A stretch of 35,451 bases of DNA. Origin: Diplocarpon mali (lineage: Eukaryota; Ascomycota; Leotiomycetes; Helotiales; Drepanopezizaceae). Below are positions 1-9,505 of this stretch, piece after piece. The stretch is from contig JAENRP010000415.1 of assembly GCA_024741835.1 (NCBI GenBank), positions 1 to 35,451 of the forward strand, given 5' to 3'. The notes below the pieces were generated by a model. It had not been told where the DNA came from. It saw only the letters and a list, made by a program, of their open reading frames with translations, and did no database searches. The translations under genes were made by a program, and so were the position numbers. Positions within the stretch are counted from its first letter, which is position 1; each line of letters begins with the position of its first letter.

Positions 1-175
1 GCGCAGTAGGTAAAGGAGGCTTCTAGAGGTCGATAGTCGATATATTAGTAAGAGTTAAGGAAGGAAGGTTACCCCTTTCTTCCTTATAGCTATATATATA
101 TTAATATCCTACTAACTAAGCAGTAGGGTCATATGATAATATATCAAAGTGATAGCTATATCACTTATCTTAATA
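1..175 (-). repeat. copia-1 3' LTR (partial)
   Basis: This stretch matches 5991-6165 base by base apart from transitions. It begins inside the LTR because the window starts there. The inner end reads TTAATA at 170-175, where the other copy reads TCAACA, as expected for a terminal CA/TG hit by C-to-T changes. Confidence 0.9.
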
Positions 176-480
176 CCCTTACTTAGACCTTACTCCGATT
201 GACCTATAGTTAGGAAAATAATAACTATCCTTTTATACTAATCTAATTCTTAAGTATCTCTTTAAATTAAAAATAATTAATTAATAGCAACCTCTATTAA
301 AATTACTAATCCTATTTATAAGGTGGGACTAGGAGTCAAATTTCTTAAAAGCGTTCCTTTATAAGACTACGTAACTTGACTCGCGGTCTAGGCCTAGGAG
401 TTGATTTAAAAAACTTTCCTTTATAAGACTATATGACCTAACTCGTAGGGTAGGCCTAAGAGTCGTCCTTAAGCCTATTA
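176..480 (-). other. copia-1 3' non-coding region with two GC-rich hairpin motifs
   Basis: I see no gene here. An A/G-rich run (complement of 176-184) next to the LTR could be the polypurine tract. Two diverged copies of the 23-bp ACTC...GAGT motif lie at 379-401 and 441-463, and a partial copy near 323-338. Confidence 0.6.
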
Positions 481-489
481 AGCCCCTAC

Positions 490-3400
490 TATCTTTTGCA
501 ACTCTAGTATATCTTTAAATGCTTTAAACTTTGCAATTGTCTTTAGTAGCTTTATAAATCTATTTACTACTATTCGATCGGTTAAGATATAGGTAATTGA
601 TAACTTATTCTTTATAATAAGGTCGTAGATAAAGTAATAGGTAATATTAATATATTTTAATCGCTTATATAAGTATAGATTCTTTATAAGTGCAATTGCC
701 TTTATATTATTTGCTTAAAGATTAATATAGTTCTTATCTTATTTAATATACTTAGCGAAACCTATATCTTTTAGAACTTAGGCAATCTATAATCCTTGCT
801 TGCAATTTAATAATATTAATATATATTCGGCCTTAGTGCTTGCAATAGCTACTGATTTCTACTTCCTACTTCCTTATAATATAGGTCTGCTATATAGTAT
901 TACTACGCTTTTAAATATACTTTTTCAACCTTTTATATTTGCTTAATTAGAATTAGTATATACCTTAAGCTTTGCGCTTATATATTTCATTAGTCTATAT
1001 CTCACCTTTTATATGATTATTAATCGAAAGTATCTTCTAAGTCGCTTAACTGCATTCTTATATTAAATCGTCGGATCCTTTAGGTTTTGACTAAGTTACT
1101 TAATAATAAAGGTAATATCTAGTCTTATATATATTATAGTATATATAATTACTTTAATATCCTATTAGTACTTCTTTAAATCTCGTCTTTACTTATTTTT
1201 ATTAGTAGGCTTTAATTTGTTATACTTTCCTTTAATTAGAGTACGCTTTAGCTTAAAGTTAGGAGTATAAGTAGAAAGTCCTATTCGATCTAGGATCTTC
1301 TTAATATATTGCTCTTAATCTAATCAGAGTTCTTAAGTAGAGCGGTTCCTTATAATACAAATGCTAAGGATCTTATAAATTCCCTTTAGATCCTTAATAT
1401 TAAAACGTTTTTAAATTGTTATAAAGAACTAATCCAATTGAATAGTTATCTTCGCAGATATAGTAATATCGTTAATATATAATAGTAACTTAATTCTACG
1501 CTTAATATAAGTAAATAAATAAGGGTTAGCTAAGCTTTAAATAAATCCTATTTCTACTAAAGAAAAGCTATATAAGAGGTTCTAATTATAAGCTGATTAT
1601 TTAAGCCTATAGATACTATAGAGTATATAGAGAGAGTGGCTAGCGTATATAGGAATACTATTAGGTTAAAAGAGAAAAATCCATTCCTTTATAATCGCTT
1701 TAGTAAATGCATTTTTAATATTATACTATCTGTATTTAAGGTCCTTAGCGGCTACTATTGCTATAAATATGCAAAAGGTATCTATGCGAACTATTAGCGC
1801 AAATATATCGAAGTAGTCTTTTCTATACTATTAGGAAAAGCCCTTAGCTATAAGCCTTGCCTTATAATATTCTAAGGTCCTATTTGCATATGTTTTAATT
1901 ATAAAGACCTACTTTGTCAATATTAGGTTTATATCCTTTAGCATTAGTTCCTCTATCTATATACTATTTGTAATAAAAGAGCTTATCTCCTTTTAAATTG
2001 CCTTATTCTATACTACTCTATTCTCTAAGTTATTAATAACTTTATTATATATCTTTAGAAAAGAGATTTTCATTATTCCCTTAGCGGTTAAGAACGCATT
2101 ATCTTTATTAAAGCTCTATTAAAGTTCGAGCTTATAGATCTTATATGCTATTATAGCTTAGATACACTTAGACTTGCGTTTATTTAAAGTGTCTTTTAGT
2201 TTAAAGTCTCTATTCCTTTTTAAAGGCGTAGGTTCGGCTATAGGTTCTATAGGCTTATTATTTAAGGAACCGCTTTCTAATAGTAGAGGCTTATTATTAC
2301 TTATACCTATTTTAGGAATATCCTTTACTATAGGTGCTTTAACTAAAGGGATAATAATATTAAAGTTATTTTATACTTTAAGTAGTTCGCAGATAATAGG
2401 AATGGTCTATTCGGCCTTTAAGCGAGTAGCAAGTCGTTAATTAGCAGGTGCGCTTAATATACTTAAGCTTAAAGAGGGGGATTATTAGTTCGGCTTAATA
2501 GTATTACCGTCGAGTGGTATACCTTACGAATCTTTAGATATATAGAGCTTTAAGGATAGCTTTTCCCTATTTCGAGATTTATTAAACTCAACTACTAAGG
2601 ATATAATTACTTACCTTAGGTTTAGCATATATACTATTTATTGCTTTATTATTTATTTAATATACTTAATAAATATATACTTTCTACCTTAGTCTATTAG
2701 CTTTTTACTCTTTATACCCGCAGGCTAGGACTTCGGGCTAATATAGGAATAGCAAACGCTTTTAAAGATATAGATATAGTTTAAGCTTAGCTTCTATTTA
2801 TAATATGCCTTATATAGTAATATTCAAGTGCTATTAACTATTAGTCTATTACCTATTCTATTTCGCAAGTATATATCTGCTTTAATTGTAAGGTCCTAGA
2901 ATTCTAATAGTAGGTCAATATCTTATAGTAAAGTGTAATAGTCAGTCTCTGCTTATTAAATGCTTCGCTTAGCAATGCCATTCTAATAGAAACCTTTGTA
3001 TATTATAATTAGTTTATAATAAACTCCTTATTTTACCTATTTATTAAGCTTTACCTTAATCTCTAATGCGTTATTAGACCTAATAGCTATTAGCTTTAAC
3101 TAAGTCCGGCGTTCCTTTATCACTTTTTAAGTTTCCAGCTTTTCTATAAGCTTAGATTTAATTTTAGTATAAATAGTCTATATTTATTAAGTAGAGTTAT
3201 CTACTATTTAAGAAAACTAATTATTTCCTTTAATTAAGGTTATAAATAGTCTAATAGTATCGATAGATATTAGCGCTAATATCGAATCTTTTTATAAACT
3301 AAGCTTAGTTTGCGTCTGATTTTAAAGCTTTATTAGCTTATAAATTCGGCATATTAGACGATCCTTTAGTACTTAAATCTTTTGTTTTAAGGTTAAGACC

Positions 3401-4060
3401 TTATATAGGCCCTTTAATTTCTTTAGCCTTAAATATACGAATCTTCTATATATTAGCTAATACTTTAATAGGCTTTTGGCTTTTAATAGCTTTAGTAGCC
3501 TATTATTAGTTAATACTTTATTATTAGCAGCTAGAAAGGACTAGTAATAGTAGTTTAAGGTTTTACCATTTTCCAATTGCAAGCCTAGCTTAAGAGTTGT
3601 TTTTAGTAAAACTGCAAGATCTACTTATAGTCTTAGCTTAAGAGTCGATTTCCTAGAAATAGCAAGATCTACTTGCAGTCCTAGCTTAAGAGTTATCTTT
3701 AATAAATTCGCGAATTTCACTTATAGTCTTAGCCTAGGAGTCATTTCTGCGAATTTCACTTATAATCCTAGCCTAAAAGTTATTATTAGCGAATTTGCAG
3801 AATCTACTTGCAGTCTTAGCTTAAGAGTTATTTCTATTAAATTCACTTATAATCCTAGCTTAAGAGTCATCTTTAAGGATACCTTATAATCTACCTATAG
3901 TCTTAGCTTAAGAGTCATTTTCGCGAATTTTACTTGCGATCCTAGCTTAAGAGTCTATCTATTCTCTTTATCCTTATTTAATTATATTAAGGTAGAGAGT
4001 GCACTTTCCTTAAAGGAATCCACTTATAAGTTCGACTTAAGAGTCAATTTTTATAATATC
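490..4060 (-). pseudogene. copia-1 pol remnant (integrase, reverse transcriptase, RNase H)
   Basis: On the minus strand, the C-terminal integrase region reads like the family segment with NRIG...YKAYFKQKLSLNYI (near 2.9-2.7 kb). Reverse transcriptase follows, with a recognisable KNAFTKAI block near 1.7 kb. The catalytic box reads YINDI at about 1450-1491, where YVDD is usual, so the first Asp is now Asn. RNase H ends with KSVAIASTKAEYIL (about 820-870), the copia form of the SSTEAEY motif. Stops interrupt all domains. The part between 3578 and 4050 is a decayed minisatellite. No functional protein can be made. The domain assignment is secure; the ends are approximate. Confidence 0.85.
3578..4050. 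repeat. Decayed minisatellite inside copia-1 pol, about 10 units
   Basis: About ten units, spaced roughly 35 to 60 bases, share the core GTCCTAGCTTAAGAGTC or close variants, often preceded by ACTTGCA or ACTTATA. Changing C-to-T and G-to-A positions back turns the core into the GC-rich 23-bp motif found intact in copia-A and copia-B. The array lies downstream of the putative zinc knuckle of gag in the reading direction of copia-1, roughly where copia-B carries two intact copies. Confidence 0.8.
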
Positions 4061-4639
4061 ACCTTTAAGATAATATAAAGTCTATCTTTAATTTTAACTT
4101 TAAAGATTACTTTATAATTATTATTTATAAATTATATAAATTAATTATTAAAAACTCTTATATAATTCAACTTTATATAGATCTTATAATTAGATAAAAG
4201 ATTAATACTTAAGCTAAGTATAAGGAGAACATTTTGTAAAAGGAAAGAAATGCTAGTAATATTTATCTTTATTATACCTATTGAGTTTATATATAACCTT
4301 CTACTATTAACCTTAATAGAGCACCTTTTTATTTTAATAAACGGGCCTTTAAATAGGTAGGGTTTATTAGTTATATATATTATATAATTAATATTATTAT
4401 ACTAATCGGATTTAAGGATCTTATAAAGATCGGCTTTTAAGATATAAGCATCTTTATTATAATTATCATTTGAATTATTAAAAGTGGATTCAAGTTTAAA
4501 TAACCTACTATTATTATTAAAGGTATTTGCTAAAGTTTTAGCTAAATAGCCTTTTCCTTTGCCTTTCCTTAGTAGTTGCAGCCTTCGGTAGGATAAGGGT
4601 AATTTGCTTTTTAACTTCTACTTTAATTGCTTTTTAATA

Positions 4640-5625
4640 TTAAAGCTAGCGACTATATTAATTAATTGCCTTTTAACTTTACAATTAGTAATATTATAAG
4701 TACTATTATAGAAGTAGTATCCCTAATAAGTTTAAGGGCTTATCCTACGCTTCTTCCTCTTCTTAGGCTTATCGTTGCCCTATAATATAGCATTTGCTAA
4801 TTTAAAGTGTCCTTTAAGGTCTTACTTAATAGTTCAAAGGAGGTCGATTTTCTTATAGATCTTAAGGTTAGGTTAAATAAGAAGAGATTATTTTATAATA
4901 GCAAACTTAAGAAGGAGGCTATTAAGTAGGAAATGAAAAAGCTGAGTTTCTTTAAAAGTTATAGCTATCTTAGGATCTATAGCTCTTACTTTCCTCTTCG
5001 CTTTATATAGTATAAATTAGGTAGAGTTTATATTTATATCTATATCCTTACTATCTTTATCTTTTCTATATTAAAATAAAGTGATTTACTATAGTAAATG
5101 CTAGGTATTAAGGGTAGTTGTTTAAGAGTATTTTACCTTTAAAGTATCCTATCTTATCTTTATATTATTATAAACTTAAATAAAATCTTAATCTTTATCG
5201 CTTAAACCTCTATTGATCTTAAGCTTGCATTTAGCTAAGGCCAGCTTATACTCCTTCTCCTTTTCTATATTTAAAATCTGCCTTTAAGATTCTCGGTTAT
5301 TATCTACTAAAGCTCTTAAGCTAAGCTTATTTAATATATTTGGCAAATCCTTAGCAGTTATATTAGCTATTAAAGTGGAAGTAGACGAATTAGTAAAGGG
5401 AGTATAAGGGGCTATTCTTATATATTTAATAAGTGTCTTTTAAATCGCTATTTCAATGCCTTTGCTCTTAAAGTAAAGCTCTAAATTGTCGAACTATTAT
5501 TGCTAGTTCTTTCGAAAGAGTTAGAGGTCTCTAGGTCTAGTGTTTCGATCGGAATCGGAAGCTATTGCCGTTTCGAATAGAATTGCGTTAAAATCAAATA
5601 AATTAAATAGTTAAGGGCACTCCTC
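4640..5625 (-). pseudogene. copia-1 gag remnant
   Basis: Read on the minus strand from about 5620, one frame gives a Gag-like helical protein. It includes FDNLELYFKSKGIEIAI, then NSSTSTLIANITAKDLPNIL, then a Lys/Glu-rich, coiled-coil-like stretch (NIEKEKEYKLALAKCKLK). Stops fall at expected Gln or Trp positions. A basic stretch and a degraded CCHC-like pattern near 4700-4790 may be the nucleocapsid knuckle, but its cysteines read as Tyr. The start codon cannot be fixed. The assignment rests on position next to the 5' LTR, upstream of integrase, and on composition rather than a strong family motif. Confidence 0.65.
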
Positions 5626-5959
5626 TTATCGAAAGGTTAAAATGATTAAATAGCAGGTATTATAAAAGTATTAAATAGGAAGGAAGTCCTCTTATCGAAA
5701 AGAGTTTTTAGGCTATAACGCAGGGAATTATACCTCTTATAAAATATAGTAAAGCAAGGAATTATACCTCTTATAATACCAAAGGGGTTATAGAGCAAGG
5801 AATTATACCTCTTATAATATAGGTTAGCTAAATAGGGAATCACACTTCTTATTCGCCGATTGCTCGCCTTTTACTATAAGTCTTATTTAACTTCCTATTA
5901 ATAGTTATAGCGCAAGTGCTTTCTAAGGGAAGTTAATAATCTATTATCGGTCTATCTAA
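5626..5959 (-). other. copia-1 5' leader with short tandem repeats
   Basis: This is a non-coding leader between primer site and gag. The phrase AAGGAATTATACCTCTTATAA occurs in three near copies at about 5723-5825. Related CCTCTTATCGAAA units lie at 5618-5705. I see no gene on either strand; open stretches here come from the repeat itself. Confidence 0.55.
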
Positions 5960-5970
5960 GGCTTATAACC
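5960..5970 (-). promoter_or_regulatory. copia-1 primer-binding site (half-tRNA-iMet type)
   Basis: On the minus strand GGTTATAAGCC directly follows the 5' LTR. With one G-to-A change reversed it is GGTTATGAGCC, complementary to the anticodon arm of initiator tRNA-Met (GGCTCATAACC). Drosophila copia and yeast Ty5 prime from a tRNA-iMet cut in the anticodon loop. The same site occurs in copia-A and copia-B. Confidence 0.7.
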
Positions 5971-6165
5971 TATTAAGCTTAAGTGAGTCGGCGCAGTAGG
6001 TAAAGGAGGCTTCTAAAGGTCGATAATCGATATATTAGTAAGAGTTAAGGAAGGAAGGTTACCCCTTTCTTTCCTATAGCTATATATATATCAATATCCT
6101 ACTGACTAAGCAGTAGGGTCATATGACAATACATCGGAGTGATAGCTGTATTACCTATCTCAACA
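5971..6165 (-). repeat. copia-1 5' LTR, 195 bp
   Basis: On the plus strand it runs from TATTAAGCTT (originally TG...) to CTCAACA. It matches 1-175 and also 20482-20573 (inverted). It carries a purine run, a TATATATA stretch (6081-6090) and a GGTCATATGAC box. Confidence 0.88.
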
Positions 6166-6567
6166 TTTAATAATAATATAGCCTTAGTTTAGGCCTTTTA
6201 ATATATTAGTTTTCTTGCACTTAAGGTTTGCTAATAATTGATATGCTATTGCCTTGACCTATATTGTTTTATATTCTTTACTAATAGTAGTAAGGGCTAC
6301 TACTTTTATTATTTAGGATATATATAAAGACCTAAGATAGATAGGTCTTATAATATATATTATATAATTGGCATAAGATAGTAGGAAGATAAAAGGGCTA
6401 TCTTCTGTATATAGAGATAGCGCGTATTGCTATAGTACTAAATATACCTTATACTTAGGACTTATTCCTAATATCTTGTCTAAGAGAGCCCGCTTATGGT
6501 GCTTCCTCCTCTTGTTTTTAGGTCTTCCCTTAGGCCTACTCTTATATTATCTCCCTTCTGTTTTATA
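6166..6567 (-). repeat. Repeat J, copy 1 (probable LTR of another element)
   Basis: This is the reverse complement of 35021-35437. The end at 6567 reads TATAAAAC on the minus strand and abuts gypsy-C sequence; the copy at 35021 starts with the same TATAAAAC inside gypsy-D, so this is a true element end. The start may have been TGTAAAAC, an LTR-like TG end changed by RIP. The other side is cut by the copia-1 insertion at 6165. No coding motif is visible. Confidence 0.7.
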
Positions 6568-6960
6568 CTAGTCTTATTAAGCTATTGCTAGTCTCTTTAA
6601 TTAGCGTCCTATTAATCTAATTAATAAATATTAGGCTAATATAGCTTCTTCCTTTTATAGTCGATAATTATATCTTATTTAATTAGCTACTTATGACTTA
6701 AGATCATATTATATAAGCTTAAGTCGGCAGCTAAGAAGAATTATCCTTTAAAGTCGTATTTATTGATTATAATATCTATTTATATAACCTGCTGAATAGC
6801 CTCGCTCGGTTGTCTATTGAATCCTTATAAGGGGATCGGTCTTTTAAGGTAGTAAGTTAGTAGCTTTAGCTATATAGTTAAAGAGAGGAGTATCTTACAA
6901 TTGATAATTCCTAAGGCATTAGCCTTATAGTCTATTAGGGCTATTAGGTTAGTATAGCAT
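6568..6960 (-). pseudogene. gypsy-C pol remnant: protease part
   Basis: This matches gypsy-E 27500-27895 in inverted orientation. The aspartic protease active site (DCGAN in gypsy-E) reads DYKAN here at 6915-6935, followed further on by the remnant of the LGLYNMILG segment. The frame is -1 relative to gag, as in gypsy-E. The match stops at 6567, where repeat J interrupts the gene. Reverse transcriptase and integrase should therefore lie beyond the window. Confidence 0.8.
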
Positions 6961-8228
6961 CCTCTTTAATAGAGTTAGCATTAGGTTATAAATTGCTAGC
7001 CTCTAATTAGCCTAGATAGGTCGACCAATTCCTAGTATCGGTTGCGCTTTAAAAGTGATATTTAAAATCCTAAAGCGATTTATTTCCTAATTCCTTTATA
7101 TCGTCTATCGTCTTAGTATTATTCTTTAATTCGTCGCAACCTTTCTTTATTAGCATAATCTTATACTATTTAAGGCAATCTTAGCTATAGTACCCTTTTT
7201 ATCTATACTTATAGCAAATATTATCGGGCTTTAAGGTTCGGTCGTAAGAGGCGCGTTTATTATCTCTAAGTACTAAAGGTCTAAGGGTAGTGCTTAATTC
7301 CTTTTAAAGACGACTTAAGGCTTATTTATAGTATATAGGTCCTATTTATTAAAAGGTAGAAGAGGGCCGATTAGAAGTTTTAGCCTAATACTCGTTTCAA
7401 TTAGAGCGTTATAGTAAGAGGCGGAGTTATCGATTCTCCTTATCTATAAACCATTCGGCTAAGTCTTTAAAGTAGTCGAACTTCCGATTAAAGACTTACT
7501 TTAATAAAGACACTTTTACCTTATCCTAAAGCGCCTTATATTAATCGTTAATCGACTTTCCTAGTTTAAAAGCTAGCTTATAAAAGTCGGCCTAAAAGGC
7601 TATAAAAGGGGTATTTTCCTATTTAAGCTTTATCTAATTGTCTTTAGCTATCTATTGCTTTATTTCTTTACTAATTCTATAAGCCCTTTATAAGATTCGG
7701 AATAACTATATAGCTATTTCGATTTATCTAATAGATCCTTTTATAAGCCGATCTCGAATTAAGCTTTAAGCGTTCCTTATTATTAAACTAGCGGCATATA
7801 CTAAGGCGACCGATTTATTAAAGAACTTTATATAATTAACTTTTATCTTTTACTATATATCGAAGATTTAGTCCTTAACTTTTATATCTCCTTTATTTAA
7901 AAAGGGATTTAGATCTTTAATCTTTACTAAGCGGACCTAGCAACTAGGTTTAAAGGTTCGACTCTATCCTCTAAAGTCAAAGGTATTAAAATAGGGTTCC
8001 CTTTTAATAGGCTATCTAAGCTAAGCGGTAGGAGGATCTCTATAAGGGTTTTCGAAAAGAGGTCGGCTTTATAGAATAGGGGTAGCCGACTAGCTAGCTA
8101 AGTTTATACATTATTATTCTTTTATTAAGTTCCTTTAATACGCGCTAGTCTCCTAGGTCGTTCTAAGCTCTTCTTGCAATTGCGCAGTTATAGGTGCAAT
8201 CGCTTCCTCTATTCTTTAGATATAATTA
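6950..8228 (-). pseudogene. gypsy-C gag, C-terminal part
   Basis: This is collinear with gypsy-E gag. The nucleocapsid CCHC knuckle lies at 7174-7216 and reads C-Y-K-Y-R-stop-K-G-Y-Y-S-stop-D-C, where C-x2-C-x4-H-x4-C is expected; one Cys and the His have become Tyr. Stops mark other RIP hits. The right edge at 8228 is the insertion point of copia-B. The N-terminal part resumes at 19364 after one copy of the AATTA duplication is removed. Confidence 0.82.
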
Positions 8229-8461
8229 TATTGCAGGAATGCCCGTCATATATTTGTCATATGATCTGTCATATGACATATCATACATATAATATGTCAT
8301 ATGACTTGCCATATGACTTAGTGGCAGCCCTTGTTAAATAGCTTATAGTTAAAGAGCTCTTATAAATTAAGATACCTAATATCGTCGTTTGCACCTTATA
8401 CTTCTTCGTACCCTCTTTTAGTTTATTATCAAGTTCACTATTAGAGAACCTTATTGCTATA
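8229..8461 (+). repeat. copia-B 5' LTR
   Basis: It begins TATTGCAGG (originally TGTTGCAGG) and ends GCTATA (originally ...CA). It matches 19126-19358 in the same orientation and 9007-9248 and 14353-14594 in reverse. The first 90 bases hold a cluster of CATATGAC-type palindromes (8246-8320). Confidence 0.92.
8246..8320. repeat. CATATGAC palindrome cluster in the copia-A/B LTR
   Basis: Five to six spaced copies of GTCATATGAC or close forms lie at the outer (U3) end of the LTR. The cluster recurs at about 9170-9235, 14505-14580 and 19140-19215 in different states of decay. The position upstream of the presumed promoter suggests protein-binding sites; this is inference. Confidence 0.6.
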
Positions 8462-8473
8462 GGTTATAAGCCC
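8462..8473 (+). promoter_or_regulatory. copia-B primer-binding site
   Basis: GGTTATAAGCCC directly follows the LTR. It matches the complement of the initiator tRNA-Met anticodon arm after one G-to-A change is reversed. The copia-A counterpart is the complement of 14341-14352. Confidence 0.7.
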
Positions 8474-8589
8474 CGTATGCTTATAAATAGCATTCGACAA
8501 ATTCCATCGATCAGAGTCTCCTTTACAAACGAAAAGGCTAATCGATATTTTGAGTTTTACTTAACTAATGATATATAAAAAAGCGTCAT

Positions 8590-9006
8590 TTCAATAATAA
8601 AACAGTAGCTACTCTCCTTCTGGAGCGCTATGCAATAATCTAAGCTTATATAAGATTCGTCACTATAGCTGAATTATTAGGACTGATAGCTAAGATTACC
8701 AGCTTAATTGCTAAAAGTACTCTACTGCCTGAATTACCTAATTTTAAAGGGACTAATATATAGTACCCTAAACTCGAATTCAAGAGTTCATCTCCTCCTC
8801 CTCCTCCTTCTCTACCTTCTCCTTTTAACAACTCTATATACAAATATATAAATAAGATATCGTCGTTATCTTCGGCTGCCCTTAGCCTCCTTAAGTCTCA
8901 AAAGCTTAAAGGCGCAGAGGACTATAGCTAGTAGAGGAATAAGGTTTTGAACCTTGCAAAGTTAAACGCCTTAACTATGCATTTTTATATAAAAGCTAAA
9001 ATATAT
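8590..9006 (+). pseudogene. copia-B gag, N-terminal part
   Basis: One plus frame reads FVTIAELLGLIAKITSLIA from 8656. It continues through a Ser/Pro-rich stretch (SSSPPPPPSLPSP, about 8780-8825) to KLKGAEDYS with RNKVLNLAKLNALTMHF. The L-x-G-x-x-N/D-Y-x-x-W pattern (Trp now stop) is typical of copia Gag N-termini. The start codon is not determinable. The frame is cut at 9006 by copia-A and resumes at 14600 with ALPKVDL. 8474-8590 is leader without a visible gene. Confidence 0.75.
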
Positions 9007-9248
9007 TATAGCAATGAGGTTCTCTGATAGTGAACTTGATAGTAAACTAGAAGAGAGGGCACGAAGAAGTATGAGGTGCAAACGACGATATTAGGTATCT
9101 TATGTCTTGATTCATAAGAGCTCTCTAACTACGAGCTATTTAACAAGGGCTGCCACTAAGTTATATAGCAAGTTATATAACATATTATATATATAATATA
9201 TTATATAATAGATCATATGACAAATATATAACGGGCATACTTGCAATA
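9007..9248 (-). repeat. copia-A 3' LTR
   Basis: It matches 14353-14594 with transitions only, as far as I compared. The outer end reads TTGCAATA where the other copy reads TTGCAACA. Its CATATGAC cluster is decayed to TATATAAC-like forms at 9170-9235. A purine run (complement of 9251-9257, AGAGGGG) next to it is the polypurine tract. Confidence 0.92.
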
Positions 9249-9505
9249 CACCCCTCTAGGGAGACCTTTAAAGGTACTCGCCAGTAATACATATAATGTC
9301 ATAACTTTTATTATAATTTATAGTTTCGCATAAAAAATCAACCTGCAGATATAGGAAATAGAGTAGAGTTTGTTAGCGCAAAATCCACCCCTTAGTAAGT
9401 CAAAAATCAACTCGCGGGCCCGGCCTAGGAGTAAAAAAAAATCACCCTTTAATGGAAGTGTAAAAAAAAATCACCTTATAATAGAAGTGCAAAAAAAATC
9501 ACCCC
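9249..9505 (-). repeat. copia-A 3' UTR with oligo-A/T tandem repeat and hairpin motif
   Basis: I see no gene here. Three units of about 30 bases, each with a run of 8-9 A followed by TCACC, lie at 9433-9505. One 23-bp GC-rich motif lies at 9410-9432. The same arrangement is found inverted in copia-B at 18850-18948. Confidence 0.8.

Larger units (their letters stand above)
1..6165 (-). mobile_element. copia-1: degenerate Ty1/copia retrotransposon, cut by window edge
   Basis: The element runs on the minus strand. Its 5' LTR is 5971-6165 and its 3' LTR is 1-175, of which about 20 bases lie outside the window. The order on the minus strand is LTR, primer site, gag (about 5.6 to 4.65 kb), integrase (about 3.5 to 2.6 kb), reverse transcriptase (about 2.0 to 1.3 kb), RNase H (about 1.0 to 0.5 kb), LTR. 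Integrase before reverse transcriptase defines Ty1/copia. Stop codons stand throughout where Gln, Trp or Arg is expected, so the element is dead by RIP-type mutation. It lies inside repeat J, which resumes at 6166. The target duplication cannot be checked because the left flank is missing. Confidence 0.9.

Noticed and set aside
2174..2440. Open stretch of 88 codons, plus strand
   Set aside because: It lies opposite copia-1 pol, has no family motif, and its openness follows from RIP composition.
3578..4050. CRISPR-like spacing of repeats
   Set aside because: Repeat copies are diverged, spacers are similar to each other and variable in length, no cas genes are present, and the context is a eukaryotic transposon.
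5646..5843. Open stretch of 65 codons, minus strand
   Set aside because: It is made of the tandem leader repeats of copia-1 and has no independent support.
8646..8843. Gly/Glu-rich open stretch, minus strand, repeated at 13968-14165 on the plus strand
   Set aside because: It is the antisense of the Ser/Pro-rich part of copia gag.
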